Shown: positions 28,729-37,920 of the stretch, piece after piece
Layout of the letters: each line of letters opens with the position of its first letter
Position numbering within the stretch: position 1 is the stretch's first letter
DNA from: Azospira restricta
Lineage (GTDB): Bacteria; Pseudomonadota; Gammaproteobacteria; Burkholderiales; Rhodocyclaceae
Reading direction: 5' to 3'
Assembly: GCF_016858125.1 (NCBI RefSeq)
Contig: NZ_CP064781.1
Coordinates: forward strand, 248,001-312,000
DNA: 64,000 nucleotides
Position numbers and translations under genes: made by a program
The notes under the pieces: generated by a model
Databases searched by the model: none
What the model was told of the DNA's origin: nothing
The model's input: only the letters and a program-made list of their open reading frames with translations

Positions 28729-29930
28729 AGACGACCCCACGCTTCGCCCGTCCGCGGCCGGCGCTCGCCGCCGCGCTCGGCGCCCTGCCCGGCCTGCTCG
28801 CCAGCGGCGGCGCGCAGGCCGACTACACCTGGAACTTCCCGCCGCCGGTGACGCCGATCGCGCGCGACACGCTGAAGATCCACAACGAGTTCATGCTGAT
28901 CATCGGCGCACTGTTCGTCGTCGTCTTCGCGATCATGATCTATTCGATGATCAAGCACCGGAAGAGCGTCGGCCACCAGCCGGTGCGCTTCTCCGGGCCG
29001 AACGGCGCGGTGCAGTGGATCTGGGCGCTGATCCCGTTCGCCATCCTGCTGTTCATCGACTTCGTGCTGATGGGCATCCCCGCCTACCACGCGGTGATCG
29101 ACATGGAGGACACGAAGACCAAGGCGGACATGGTGCTGAAGGTCACCGGCATGCAGTGGAAGTGGCAGTACGAGTATCCCGAGTCGGGCATCAAGTTCGT
29201 CAGCACGATGTCGACGCCGCGCGAGCAGGTCGCCAACCGCGAGGCGAAGGGCGAACACTACCTGCTCGAGACTGACCACGAGGTGGTGCTGCCGGTCGGC
29301 AAGAAGGTGCGCGTGCTGCTCACCGCCACCGACGTCATCCACACCTGGTGGGTGCCGCAGTTCGGCGTCAAGCGCGACGCGGTGCCCGGCTTCCTGCGCG
29401 AGACCTGGGTCAGGATCGACGAACCCGGCGTCTATCGCGGCCAGTGCGCCGAGCTGTGCGGCAAGGACCACGGCTTCATGCCGGTGGTCGTGCGCGCGGT
29501 ACCGGAACCGGAATACGCCGCCTGGGTCGAGAAGAAGCAGGCGGAGCTGGCGGCGGCGAGCGCCGGCGCCGAGCGCAGCTGGAGCAAGGACGAGCTGTTC
29601 GCGCGCGGCAAGGCGGTCTATGAAGCGCAGTGCGCGGCCTGCCACCAGGCGGACGGCAAGGGGCTGCCACCGGCCTTCCCGGCGATCGCCGGCAGCCGCA
29701 TCGTCGGCGGCCCGCTGCTCGCCGCGGACGGCAAGCTGGTCAGGGACAGCCACCTCGACCGCGTGCTCAACGGCAAGGAGGGCACGGCGATGCAGGCGTT
29801 CAGGAACACGCTGTCCGACGTCGACATCGCCGCCGTCGTCACCTACGAGCGCAACGCGTTCGGCAACGACAAGGGCGACCTGATCCAGCCCGCCCAGATC
29901 AAGCTCTTGCGAGAGGAGGCCCGCTCATGA
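28725..29930 (+). CDS. coxB: Cytochrome c oxidase subunit II with fused cytochrome c domain
   Basis: 401 residues from TTG 28725, chosen because GGAGG lies 7 bp before it and a signal-like segment follows. Two TM helices (about 55-77 and 97-118) precede the CuA domain, with His206, Cys241, Cys245, His249 and Met252 as ligands. A C-terminal cytochrome c domain carries CAACH (303-307), so this is a caa3-like subunit that can take electrons through its own heme. It accepts electrons from cytochrome c and passes them to subunit I. The stop overlaps the coxA start (ATGA). Confidence 0.95.
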   Translation: MKTTPRFARPRPALAAALGALPGLLASGGAQADYTWNFPPPVTPIARDTLKIHNEFMLIIGALFVVVFAIMIYSMIKHRKSVGHQPVRFSGPNGAVQWIWALIPFAILLFIDFVLMGIPAYHAVIDMEDTKTKADMVLKVTGMQWKWQYEYPESGIKFVSTMSTPREQVANREAKGEHYLLETDHEVVLPVGKKVRVLLTATDVIHTWWVPQFGVKRDAVPGFLRETWVRIDEPGVYRGQCAELCGKDHGFMPVVVRAVPEPEYAAWVEKKQAELAAASAGAERSWSKDELFARGKAVYEAQCAACHQADGKGLPPAFPAIAGSRIVGGPLLAADGKLVRDSHLDRVLNGKEGTAMQAFRNTLSDVDIAAVVTYERNAFGNDKGDLIQPAQIKLLREEARS

Positions 29931-31525
29931 GCCACGCCACGACCGCCCCCCACGCCGACACGCACGCGGCGCACCATCCGAGCGGCCTGCTGCGCTGGCT
30001 GACGACGACCAACCACAAGGACATCGGCACGCTGTACCTGCTCTTCTCGCTGCTGATGTTCTTCGTCGGCGGCGCGATGATCCTCGCCGTGCGCGTCGAG
30101 CTGTTCCAGCCCGGGCTGCAGCTGATGCAGCCGGAGTTCTTCAACCAGCTGATCGGCGTGCATGCGCTGGTGATGATCTTCGCCGCACTGATGCCGGCGG
30201 CGACCGGCTTCGCCAACTGGCAGATTCCGCTGATGATCGGCGCCCCGGACATGGCGCTGCCGCGCATCAACAACCTCGGCTTCTGGCTGCTGCCGCCGGC
30301 GGCGATGCTGCTGACGCTGCCCTTCGTGCTGGCCATCTTCGGCATCGGCGACGGCGCGGTGGCCACCGGCTGGACGCTCTATGCGCCGCTGTCGGTGCAG
30401 GGCGGCCTCGGCGTCGACTTCGCCATCCTCGCACTGCACATCCTCGGCATCAGCTCGATCCTCGGCTCGATCAACGTCATCGTCACCATCTTCAACCTGC
30501 GCGCGCCGGGGATGACGATGCTGAAGCTGCCGATCTTCTGCTGGGGCTGGCTGATCACCGCCTTCCTGCTGATCGCGACCATTCCGGTGTTGGCCGGCGC
30601 GATCACGATGCTGCTCACCGACCGCCACTTCGGTACGCACTTCTTCAACGCCGCCGGCGGCGGCGACCCGATCCTGTTCCAGCACCTGTTCTGGTTCTTC
30701 GGCCACCCCGAGGTGTACATCCTGCTGCTGCCGCTGTGGGGGCTGATGCCGCACGTGCTGGCGACCTTCAGCCGCAAGCCGATCTACGGCTACAAGGCGC
30801 AGGTCTATGCCTTCGTCGCCATCGGCGTGCTGTCGGTGATCGTCTGGGCGCACCACTTCTTCACCGCCGGCATGCCGGTGCCGGCGCTGCTCTACTTCAT
30901 GTACAGCACGATGGCGATCTCGCTGCCGCTCGCGGTGCTTTTCTTCTGCTGGATCGCGACGATGTGGAAGGGGGCGATGAGCTTCGAGACACCGATGCTG
31001 TTCGCGCAGGGCTTCATCGTGCTGTTCGGCATCGCCGGCCTGACCGGGCTGGTGCTCGCCGACGTCGCGGCGGACGCGCAGTACCACCACAGCTACTTCG
31101 TCGTCGCCCACTTCCACTACGCGCTGTTCGCCGGCGGCATCATGGGCGTGATGACCGGCGTCTACTACTGGCTGCCGAAGTGGACCGGGAACATGATCGA
31201 CGAGCGGCTGGGCAGGCTGCACTTCTGGCTGACGATCATCTCGTTCAACCTGACCTTCCTGCCGCAGTTCTTCCTCGGGCTGGCCGGCATGCCGCGGCGC
31301 ATCCCCGACTACGCGCTGCAGTTCACCGAGTTCAACGCGATCTCGACCGTCGGCGCGCTGATCCTCGGCGTCTCGCAGCTGCTCTTCGCATACAACATCT
31401 GGAAATGCATCCGCGGCGGCGAACCGGCGGCCGGCCGCGCCTGGGAGGGCGCCGAGGGGCTGGAGTGGGAACTCCCGTCGCCGCCGCCGCACCACAGCTG
31501 GGAGACGCCCCCGGCGATCAAGTGA
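29927..31525 (+). CDS. coxA: Cytochrome c oxidase subunit I
   Basis: 532 residues with about 12 TM helices. It holds heme a and the heme a3-CuB oxygen-reduction site. The FFGHPEVYILLLP segment contains the CuB His and the cross-linked Tyr of A-type heme-copper oxidases; the HH pair (WAHHFF) and C-terminal HFHYALF carry further heme/CuB histidines. ATG 29927 overlaps the coxB stop. Together with subunits II and III it forms an aa3/caa3-type proton-pumping terminal oxidase. Confidence 0.97.
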   Translation: MSHATTAPHADTHAAHHPSGLLRWLTTTNHKDIGTLYLLFSLLMFFVGGAMILAVRVELFQPGLQLMQPEFFNQLIGVHALVMIFAALMPAATGFANWQIPLMIGAPDMALPRINNLGFWLLPPAAMLLTLPFVLAIFGIGDGAVATGWTLYAPLSVQGGLGVDFAILALHILGISSILGSINVIVTIFNLRAPGMTMLKLPIFCWGWLITAFLLIATIPVLAGAITMLLTDRHFGTHFFNAAGGGDPILFQHLFWFFGHPEVYILLLPLWGLMPHVLATFSRKPIYGYKAQVYAFVAIGVLSVIVWAHHFFTAGMPVPALLYFMYSTMAISLPLAVLFFCWIATMWKGAMSFETPMLFAQGFIVLFGIAGLTGLVLADVAADAQYHHSYFVVAHFHYALFAGGIMGVMTGVYYWLPKWTGNMIDERLGRLHFWLTIISFNLTFLPQFFLGLAGMPRRIPDYALQFTEFNAISTVGALILGVSQLLFAYNIWKCIRGGEPAAGRAWEGAEGLEWELPSPPPHHSWETPPAIK

Positions 31526-31535
31526 GGAGACGGGG

Positions 31536-31655
31536 ATGAACCCTTCCTGGACCGACAGCGAACTCGCCCGCCGCCGCGCCGCCAGCCGGCGGCTGGCCTG
31601 GGCGATCGGCGCCGTCGCGCTGTGCCTCTACGGCGCGGCCTTCTGGTTCCGCTAG
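31536..31655 (+). CDS. Cytochrome oxidase small assembly protein
   Basis: A 39-codon gene. The product starts MNPSWTDSELARRRAASRR, has one TM helix (about 20-37), and ends FWFR. GGGG lies just before the ATG, and it sits 10 bp after coxA and 9 bp before ctaG. Very short single-TM proteins of this kind occur between coxA and ctaG in betaproteobacterial cox clusters and are presumed to help oxidase assembly. Confidence 0.8.
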   Translation: MNPSWTDSELARRRAASRRLAWAIGAVALCLYGAAFWFR

Positions 31656-31664
31656 GCGGCGATC

Positions 31665-32273
31665 ATGACGACGCCGAACGTCGCGCACGGAAAGCTGGTC
31701 GGCAAGCTGCTCGCCGGCGTCGTCGCCGCGTTCGCCTTCGGCTTCGCGCTGGTGCCGCTGTACGACGTGCTGTGCGCGGCCACCGGCTTCAACGGCAAGA
31801 CCGCCGGCGGCCCCGGCGACAAGGGACTCGGCGGCTTCTCGCTCGGCGGCATCAAGGGTGGCGCGACGGCCGGCGACCCGCCGTCGCGCATCGACCGCAG
31901 CCGCACCGTCACCGTCGAGTTCACCGGCACGGTGATGCCCGGCCTGCCGTGGGACATGCGGCCGCTGACCTTCAGCCTGGAGCTGCATCCGGGCGAGATG
32001 CAGATGGTCAAGTACCTGGTGCGCAACACCTCGGACAAGCCGATCACCGGCCAGGCGGTGCCGAGCGTGACGCCGGGGCAGGCGGCGCAGCACTTCGACA
32101 AGATCGAGTGCTTCTGCTTCGCGCAGCAGACGCTGGCGCCGGGCGAATCGCGCGAGATGCCGCTCACTTTCATCGTCAAGCCGGAGATCGACCCGGACAT
32201 CCGGCACGTAACCCTTTCCTACGCGTTCTTCACCGCCGTCCAGGACCGGACGGCGCTCAACAGCAGGGAGTGA
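31665..32273 (+). CDS. ctaG: Cytochrome c oxidase copper chaperone Cox11/CtaG
   Basis: 202 residues: one N-terminal TM (about 14-38) and a periplasmic immunoglobulin-like domain. The copper-binding CFCF motif is at Cys149/Cys151. It delivers copper to the CuB centre of subunit I. A Gly-rich insertion of about 20 residues (48-68) follows the conserved LYDVLC...GFNG region. It ends 2 bp before coxC. Confidence 0.95.
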   Translation: MTTPNVAHGKLVGKLLAGVVAAFAFGFALVPLYDVLCAATGFNGKTAGGPGDKGLGGFSLGGIKGGATAGDPPSRIDRSRTVTVEFTGTVMPGLPWDMRPLTFSLELHPGEMQMVKYLVRNTSDKPITGQAVPSVTPGQAAQHFDKIECFCFAQQTLAPGESREMPLTFIVKPEIDPDIRHVTLSYAFFTAVQDRTALNSRE

Positions 32274-32275
32274 AC

Positions 32276-33154
32276 ATGTCGCAGACCCCCACCGCCGCCC
32301 GTGCCGCGCATTACTACGTGCCGCAGCCCTCGCTCTATCCGTTCATCCTCTCCGGCGGGCTGTTCCTGCTCGCCTTCGGCTTCATCCTGCAGATGAACAA
32401 GTTCGTTCCCGGGCCGTGGCTGATGCTGGCCGGCGTCGGCGTCATCCTCACCGTGCTCCATCGCTGGTTCGGCAAGGTGATCTACGAGTCGCAGAGCGGC
32501 GCCTACCGCGAGTGGGAGGACAAGTCCTTCCGCTACGGGATGATCTGGTTCATCGCCTCCGAGGTGGCCTTCTTCGCCGCCTTCTTCGGCGCGCTGTTCT
32601 ACGTACGCAACATCTCGGTGCCGGACCTGCTCGGCATGCTGCCGCGGCACGACGTCACGCTCTACCCGGAATACAAGGACCTGCTCTGGCCGACCGCCGG
32701 CGGCGGCCCGAAGGCGGCGGCATTCACGCCGATGGGCGCCTGGGGCATCCCGGCGATCAACACCGCGCTGCTGCTCACCTCGGGCGCGACGATCACCTGG
32801 GCGCACTGGGCGATGCTGAAGAACAACCGCCGCCAGCTGAACCTCGGCCTCTTCCTGACCATCGCGCTCGGCGTCGTCTTCCTCGGCTTCCAGGCCTGGG
32901 AGTACCACCACGCCTACCACGAACTCGGGCTGACCATGGGCGCCGGCGTCTACGGCGCGACCTTCTTCATGCTCACCGGCTTCCACGGCTTCCACGTGAC
33001 GCTCGGCGCGATCATGCTGATGGTGATCTACGGGCGCTGCCTGAAGGGCCACTTCACGGCCGAGCGCCACTTCGCCTTCGAGGGCGTGGCCTGGTACTGG
33101 CACTTCGTCGACGTGGTCTGGCTCGGCCTCTTCGTCTTCGTCTACTGGCTGTAG
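32276..33154 (+). CDS. coxC: Cytochrome c oxidase subunit III
   Basis: 292 residues with seven predicted TM helices. Family landmarks are the SEVAFFAAFF helix, WEYHHAYHE, and TGFHGFHVTLG...WYWHFVDVVWLGLF near the C-terminus. Subunit III stabilises the oxidase core and contains no metal. Its last 13 bp overlap the end of the reversed DUF2909 gene. No DUF2970 gene is present between ctaG and coxC, unlike in many relatives. Confidence 0.96.
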   Translation: MSQTPTAARAAHYYVPQPSLYPFILSGGLFLLAFGFILQMNKFVPGPWLMLAGVGVILTVLHRWFGKVIYESQSGAYREWEDKSFRYGMIWFIASEVAFFAAFFGALFYVRNISVPDLLGMLPRHDVTLYPEYKDLLWPTAGGGPKAAAFTPMGAWGIPAINTALLLTSGATITWAHWAMLKNNRRQLNLGLFLTIALGVVFLGFQAWEYHHAYHELGLTMGAGVYGATFFMLTGFHGFHVTLGAIMLMVIYGRCLKGHFTAERHFAFEGVAWYWHFVDVVWLGLFVFVYWL

Positions 33155-33342
33155 CCGGGGATCAGGCCGAAGCGATAGGAGACGAGGAGCAGGATGAAGA
33201 GCGAGATCGACAGGCCGATGCGCACGGTGAGCGCCCGCACGGCGCGGGTGCCGGTGCCGCGGTCCCGGTAGAGGAACCACAGGCCGGAGAACAGGCTGGC
33301 GACGATGGCGAGCAGCGTGAAGACAACCAGCAGCTTGATCAT
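33142..33342 (-). CDS. DUF2909-type twin-transmembrane protein
   Basis: 66 residues with two hydrophobic helices (about 3-25 and 40-60) joined by a basic loop, on the strand opposite the cox genes. Its start abuts the surf1 start region and its end overlaps coxC by 13 bp. A reversed small twin-TM gene in this place is common in betaproteobacterial cox clusters. The function is unknown. Antisense transcription through the coxC/surf1 junction is implied. Confidence 0.75.
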   Translation of the reverse strand: MIKLLVVFTLLAIVASLFSGLWFLYRDRGTGTRAVRALTVRIGLSISLFILLLVSYRFGLIPGYSQ

Positions 33343-33370
33343 GGGCGAGGTCCGCAAGGAGTCCAGCCAA

Positions 33371-34165
33371 TTGGAACACGTGCCGGTGGGCGAAGTTCCG
33401 GCGGCCGGCGCGCGGCCGGCGTCGCGCCGCTTCGTCGTCCTCGGCGGCGGCGCGCTGGTCGCGCTGCTGGTGCCGCTGTTCGTCTCGCTCGGCCAGTGGC
33501 AGTGGGACAAGGCGGCGACGAAGGAGGCACGGCAGGCGCTGCTCGACGCGCGCGCCGTCGAGGCGCCGGCGACCCTGCCGGCGACGCCGGTCGACGCCGA
33601 GGCGATGCGCTACCGGCGCGTCGTCGTGCGCGGCGTCTACGAGCCGGCGCGGCAGATCCTGATCGACAACCGCGTGCATCGCGAGCAGGCCGGCTACCAC
33701 GTCGTGACGCCGCTGCGCATCGACGGCGGCGCGGCGGACGGCGCGGGCGGCATGCGCGTGCTGGTCAACCGCGGCTGGGTGCCGGCCGGCCCCGACCGCC
33801 GCACGCTGCCGGCGATCGAGACACCGACGGGCACGGTCGCGCTGCAGGCCACCGCGGTCGTCCCCGGCACGCGCTTCTTCACGCTGGCGGCCGAGCCGGC
33901 CGTCGGCTGGGAGTCGCCGGCGATGCGCGTCTGGCAGAACCTCGACCTCGCCCGCTACCGGCAGGCGGTGGACTTCCCGCTGCAGCCGGTCGTCCTCGAA
34001 CTCGCCGCGGACAGCGCGGGCGGCGGCTTCGTCCGCGACTGGCCGCGCCCGGACGAACGGATCGAGCGCCACCTCGGCTACGCCTGGCAGTGGTTCGGCT
34101 TCGCCGCAGCGACCGTCGGCATCTGGCTGTTCTTCCTGCTCCGTCCGTGGCTGAGGCAACGATGA
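33371..34165 (+). CDS. SURF1 cytochrome oxidase assembly protein
   Basis: 264 residues from TTG 33371, chosen because AAGGAG lies 10 bp before it; ATG 33341 (10 more residues, no ribosome-binding site) is the alternative. Two TM helices flank the protein, at about 20-40 and near 240-258, with the SURF1 motifs SLGQWQW, ILIDNR, GYHVVTPL, LVNRGWV and Y-W-F in the last helix. SURF1 helps insert heme a. Its stop overlaps the next start (ATGA). Confidence 0.9.
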   Translation: MEHVPVGEVPAAGARPASRRFVVLGGGALVALLVPLFVSLGQWQWDKAATKEARQALLDARAVEAPATLPATPVDAEAMRYRRVVVRGVYEPARQILIDNRVHREQAGYHVVTPLRIDGGAADGAGGMRVLVNRGWVPAGPDRRTLPAIETPTGTVALQATAVVPGTRFFTLAAEPAVGWESPAMRVWQNLDLARYRQAVDFPLQPVVLELAADSAGGGFVRDWPRPDERIERHLGYAWQWFGFAAATVGIWLFFLLRPWLRQR

Positions 34166-34743
34166 AGACGACCGCCGCCCCGCCGCCGGCCGCGCCGCGC
34201 CTCACGTCGGGGCAGCGCGCACTGCTGCTGACGCTGGCGATCTTCCTGCTGCCGGTGGCGATCGGCGGCGGCATGTACCTGCTCGGCTGGCGACCGGCGA
34301 AGACCAGCAACCACGGCGAACTCGTCCAGCCGCTGCGGCCGCTGCCGCTGGCGGCGCTCGGCGCCGACGCCGCCACCGCCGTCGCCGGCAAGTGGCTGCT
34401 GCTGGTCGCCGGCGATGCGCCGTGCGAGGCGGCCTGCGTCGCGCTCGCCGAACAGACGCGCGCGATCCAGGTTTCGCTCAACCGCGACATGGGGCGGCTG
34501 CGCCGCATCGTCCTCGTCGACGCGACGACGCCGGCGCTCGTCGCGCTGCAGGCGAAGCAGCCCGACCTGCTGCTCGCCGCGCCGCCGCCCGCGTGGCGCA
34601 CGGCGCTCGCCGCCGGCGCGCGCCACCGCCTTTTCGTGGTTGACCCGGCCGGCAACCTGATGATGCAATACGCGCCCGAGGCCGAGGCCAAGGGCGTGCG
34701 CGCCGACCTCGAGCGGCTCCTGAAATATTCCTGGATTGGGTAG
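34162..34743 (+). CDS. Membrane-anchored thioredoxin-fold-like protein of the cox cluster
   Basis: 193 residues. One TM (about 22-43) is followed by a periplasmic domain with [20 protein letters not shown], a strand then CxxxC at about residues 88-92, and [13 protein letters not shown], which together resemble the SCO/thioredoxin layout. A similar gene often lies between surf1 and ctaA/ctaB. It could assist copper or thiol chemistry during CuA assembly; this is inference. It overlaps surf1 by 4 bp. Confidence 0.7.
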   Translation: MKTTAAPPPAAPRLTSGQRALLLTLAIFLLPVAIGGGMYLLGWRPAKTSNHGELVQPLRPLPLAALGADAATAVAGKWLLLVAGDAPCEAACVALAEQTRAIQVSLNRDMGRLRRIVLVDATTPALVALQAKQPDLLLAAPPPAWRTALAAGARHRLFVVDPAGNLMMQYAPEAEAKGVRADLERLLKYSWIG

Positions 34744-34753
34744 ATACCGTCAC

Positions 34754-35650
34754 ATGCAAGGCCACAGCCACACCGCCAACCCGACCCTGCCGCAGCGCCT
34801 CGCCGCCTTCGCCGAGCTGTGCAAGCCGCGCGTGAACAGCCTGATCGTGTTCACTGCGATGATCGGCATGCTGCTCCCCTCGCGCGAACTGCCGCCGCTC
34901 AAGCTGTTCCTCGCCGCCTCGCTCGGCATCGGCCTGGTCGCCTGCGCCGCGGCGGCGATCAACTGCCTGGTCGAGCGCACCATCGACGCGCTGATGGCGC
35001 GCACCCGCGCCCGCGCCACCGCGCGCGGCGAGGCCTCGACACGGGCGACGCTGACGCTGGCCTTCCTGCTCGGCGGCGCCGGCCTGTGGCTGCTGCACGC
35101 CTTCGTGAACGAACTGACGATGTGGCTGACCTTCGCCACCTTCGTCGGCTACGCGGTGATCTACACCGCGCTGCTGAAGCCAGCGACGCCGATGAACATC
35201 GTCATCGGCGGCGCCTCCGGCGCGATGCCGCCGGTGCTCGGCTGGGCGGCGATGACCGGCACCGTGTCGGCCGAGCCGCTGGCGCTGTTCCTGATCATCT
35301 TCCTGTGGACGCCGCCGCATTTCTGGTCGCTGGCCTGCTACCGCATCGCCGACTACGAGAAGAGCGGCCTGCCGATGCTGCCGGTGACGCACGGCATCCG
35401 CTTCACCTGCCAGCACATCCTGCTGTACACGGTGATGATGACGGCCTCGACGGTGGTGCCGTTCACGCTCGGCATGAGCGGCTGGTTCTACCTCGCCGCG
35501 GTGACGCTGCTCAACCTCGGCTTCATCGCCTACGCCGTCGCCCTCTATCGCAACTACAGCGACGCACTGGCGAAGCGCACCTTCCGCTACTCGATCGTCT
35601 ACCTGACGCTGCTCTTCGCGGCGCTGTTCGCCGACCGGCTGTTCGGCTGA
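34754..35650 (+). CDS. ctaB: Protoheme IX farnesyltransferase
   Basis: 298 residues with about nine TM helices of the UbiA superfamily. It adds a farnesyl group to heme b, giving heme O. The aspartate-rich motif is atypical, as expected of CtaB/CyoE: the family segments are [22 protein letters not shown] and the [15 protein letters not shown] loop. ATG 34754 is used; a TTG 18 bp upstream is possible. Heme A synthase (ctaA), which should act next, is not in the cluster. Confidence 0.94.
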   Translation: MQGHSHTANPTLPQRLAAFAELCKPRVNSLIVFTAMIGMLLPSRELPPLKLFLAASLGIGLVACAAAAINCLVERTIDALMARTRARATARGEASTRATLTLAFLLGGAGLWLLHAFVNELTMWLTFATFVGYAVIYTALLKPATPMNIVIGGASGAMPPVLGWAAMTGTVSAEPLALFLIIFLWTPPHFWSLACYRIADYEKSGLPMLPVTHGIRFTCQHILLYTVMMTASTVVPFTLGMSGWFYLAAVTLLNLGFIAYAVALYRNYSDALAKRTFRYSIVYLTLLFAALFADRLFG

Positions 35651-35682
35651 GCACAGCCGGCGACTGCGAAAACAGCCGCCCG

Positions 35683-35768
35683 AAGGAAGGGATTTCTTCG
35701 CGGAGTTTGCGCTCCGCTCAGGCGCACCCCGAGAGTACTTCCTCGCGATGCGCGAAGCGCATCGCTCA
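35683..35768 (-). repeat. Dual-hairpin repeat array B (one full, one decayed unit)
   Basis: On the minus strand, unit 1 spans 35768-35721: TGAG, then arms GCGATGCGC/GCGCATCGC with a TTC loop, a GAGGAA linker and GTACTC-TC-GGGGTGC. Unit 2 starts at 35720 and is decayed, but still has a short perfect stem GCGGAG/CTCCGC and the GAAGAA linker. The first TGA is the mpl stop codon. The array fills most of the gap between convergent ctaB and mpl. Confidence 0.85.
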
Positions 35769-37112
35769 GGCGCCCAGCGCCTGCAGCAGCTTCTCGTGGA
35801 TGCCGCCGAAGCCGCCGTTGCTCATCACCAGCACATGGTCGCCGGGACGCGCCGCGGCGGCGATGCGCGCCACCAGCCGGCCGAGGTCGTCCTCGACGCA
35901 GGCCTTCGCCGCCAGCGGCGCCAACGCCGCGGCGGCGTCCCAGCCGAGGTTGGCGCCGTAGCAGAAGACCGCGTCGGCCTCGGCGAGGCTGCCCGGCAAC
36001 TGTTCCTTCATGACCCCCAGCTTCATCGTGTTCGAGCGCGGCTCGAGCACGGCCAGGATGCGCGCGCTGCCGACCTTCCGGCGCAGGCCGGCAACGGTCG
36101 TCGCGATCGCCGTCGGATGGTGCGCAAAGTCGTCGTAGACGGTGACGCCGCCGGCGACGCCGCGCACTTCCATGCGCCGGCGGACGTTGGCGAAGCGCGT
36201 CAGCGCGTCCAGCCCCTTCTCCAGCGGCACCCCGACGTGGCGCGCGGCGAGCAGCGCCGCCACCGCATTGGCGCGGTTATGCGCGCCGGTGAGCGCCCAC
36301 TGCGTTTCGCCGACCAGCGCGCCGCCGTTGAACAGCGCCAGCCGGCCGCCGGCGTCGTCGCCTTCCGCGCGCCAGGCGTCGGCGGCGTTGAAACGCTCGA
36401 CCGGCGTCCACGCGCCGCGCGCCAGCACGCGCCCGAGGCTCTCTTCGGCGGCGTTGGCGACAATCAGCCCGGAGCGCGGCAGGGTGCGCACCAAATGGTG
36501 GAATTGCGTTTCGATCGCCGCCAGATCGGAGAAGATATCTGCGTGATCGAACTCGAGATTGTTCAGTACCGCAGTCCGTGGCCGGTAGTGGACGAATTTC
36601 GATCGCTTGTCGCAGAAGGCGGTGTCGTATTCGTCGGCCTCGATCACGAAGAAGGGGGTGTCCCCCAGCCGCGCCGAGACGCCGAAGTTCATCGGCACGC
36701 CGCCGATCAGGAAGCCCGGCGCCATGCCGGCATCCTCCAGGATCCACGCCAGCATCGAGCTGGTCGTCGTCTTGCCGTGCGTGCCGGCGACGGCGAGCAC
36801 CCACTTTCCGCACAGCACGTTATCCGCCAGCCATTGCGGGCCGGACACGTAGGGCAGGCCGCGGTCGAGGATTTCCTCGAGCAGCGGGTTGCCGCGCGAA
36901 ACGGCGTTGCCGATCACGAAAACATCCGGCGCCAGCGCGACCTGCGCCGGGTCGTAGCCCTCGATCAGCTCGATCCCCGACGCCTCCAGCTGCGTGCTCA
37001 TCGGCGGGTAGACGCCGGCGTCGCAGCCGGTCACGCGATGCCCGGCCGCCCGCGCGAGCTGGGCGATGCCGCCCATGAAAGTGCCGCAGATGCCGAGGAT
37101 ATGGATGTGCAT
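35766..37112 (-). CDS. mpl: UDP-MurNAc:L-Ala-gamma-D-Glu-meso-DAP ligase
   Basis: A Mur-ligase of 448 residues that recycles cell-wall tripeptide onto UDP-MurNAc. The N-terminal Rossmann motif ILGICGTFMGG is typical of Mpl, the ATP-binding GTHGKTTT follows at about residue 112, and the third domain contains DDFAHHPTAI. The stop codon lies inside the first unit of repeat array B. The start at 37112 lies 86 bp from the divergent gene of unknown function. Confidence 0.95.
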   Translation of the reverse strand: MHIHILGICGTFMGGIAQLARAAGHRVTGCDAGVYPPMSTQLEASGIELIEGYDPAQVALAPDVFVIGNAVSRGNPLLEEILDRGLPYVSGPQWLADNVLCGKWVLAVAGTHGKTTTSSMLAWILEDAGMAPGFLIGGVPMNFGVSARLGDTPFFVIEADEYDTAFCDKRSKFVHYRPRTAVLNNLEFDHADIFSDLAAIETQFHHLVRTLPRSGLIVANAAEESLGRVLARGAWTPVERFNAADAWRAEGDDAGGRLALFNGGALVGETQWALTGAHNRANAVAALLAARHVGVPLEKGLDALTRFANVRRRMEVRGVAGGVTVYDDFAHHPTAIATTVAGLRRKVGSARILAVLEPRSNTMKLGVMKEQLPGSLAEADAVFCYGANLGWDAAAALAPLAAKACVEDDLGRLVARIAAAARPGDHVLVMSNGGFGGIHEKLLQALGA

Positions 37113-37198
37113 GCCGAAGGTCCCGCATTGAAATGGCTAAAAGGCAGGCCGCATTGTACACTTCCCGAACACGCCCCACCCTCCCCCCCGGACTCCCC

Positions 37199-37786
37199 AT
37201 GCCCCACCGGCTCGACCGCACCCGCGCCAGCATCTGCAGCGCCGCCGCCCGGCTGATCGCCGAGGACGGCATGACCGACTACACGCAAGCCAAGCGCAAG
37301 GCGCTGCGCCAGCTGGGCCTGCCCGAGGGAACGCCGCTGCCGACCAACGGCGAGCTCGACGACGCACTGCGCGAATGGCAGGCGGTATTCCAGGACGACG
37401 AGCAGCGCGAGCGAATCCGGCATCTTCGGCAAAAAGCGGTCGAACTAATGCAGATCCTGCAGGAATTCCGCCCCTATCTGACCGGCTCGGTGCTCGACGG
37501 CACGGCCGGCCGCTTCGCCGAGATCGACCTGCAGCTGTTCGCCGACAGCGCCAAGGAAGTCGAGATCTTCCTGCTCAACCGCGGCATCCCGTACTCGCAT
37601 GCGACGCCGCGCAACGACCGGGCGGAAGCGGTCCTGGTCGTCGAATCGGACGACGCGGTCGCCAATCTGGTGATCTACCCGACGCTCGACGAGCGCATCG
37701 CACCGAAGAGCCGCGACGGCCGGCCGCGCGAACGGGCGCGCCTCGGCGCCGTGCAGAACCTCCTCGCCGCAGGCTCGCCCGACTAG
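37199..37786 (+). CDS. Conserved protein of unknown function
   Basis: 195 residues from ATG 37199; an earlier ATG at 37133 gives a basic, poorly supported extension. The N-terminal half is helical (RASICSAAARLIAEDGMTDYTQAKRKALRQLG is split by no obvious motif), and the second half begins near FAEIDLQLFADSAKEVEIFLL and looks like a small nucleotidyltransferase-like alpha/beta fold, though I see no clear GS/DxD catalytic pair. It has no signal or TM. It is divergent from mpl, and I recall such genes beside mpl in relatives. Confidence 0.7.
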   Translation: MPHRLDRTRASICSAAARLIAEDGMTDYTQAKRKALRQLGLPEGTPLPTNGELDDALREWQAVFQDDEQRERIRHLRQKAVELMQILQEFRPYLTGSVLDGTAGRFAEIDLQLFADSAKEVEIFLLNRGIPYSHATPRNDRAEAVLVVESDDAVANLVIYPTLDERIAPKSRDGRPRERARLGAVQNLLAAGSPD

Positions 37787-37920
37787 TCCTGCCGCGATCT
37801 GCGCGTAACTTGCATCCATTTCGCCGAAACTGGCGGCACAGAAAAGAAACCGCCCTGCCCACGCTGCATTCCGCGGGCCGCACATCCCCACGTCCGGCGA
37901 CGAACCATCAGACCGTGATG

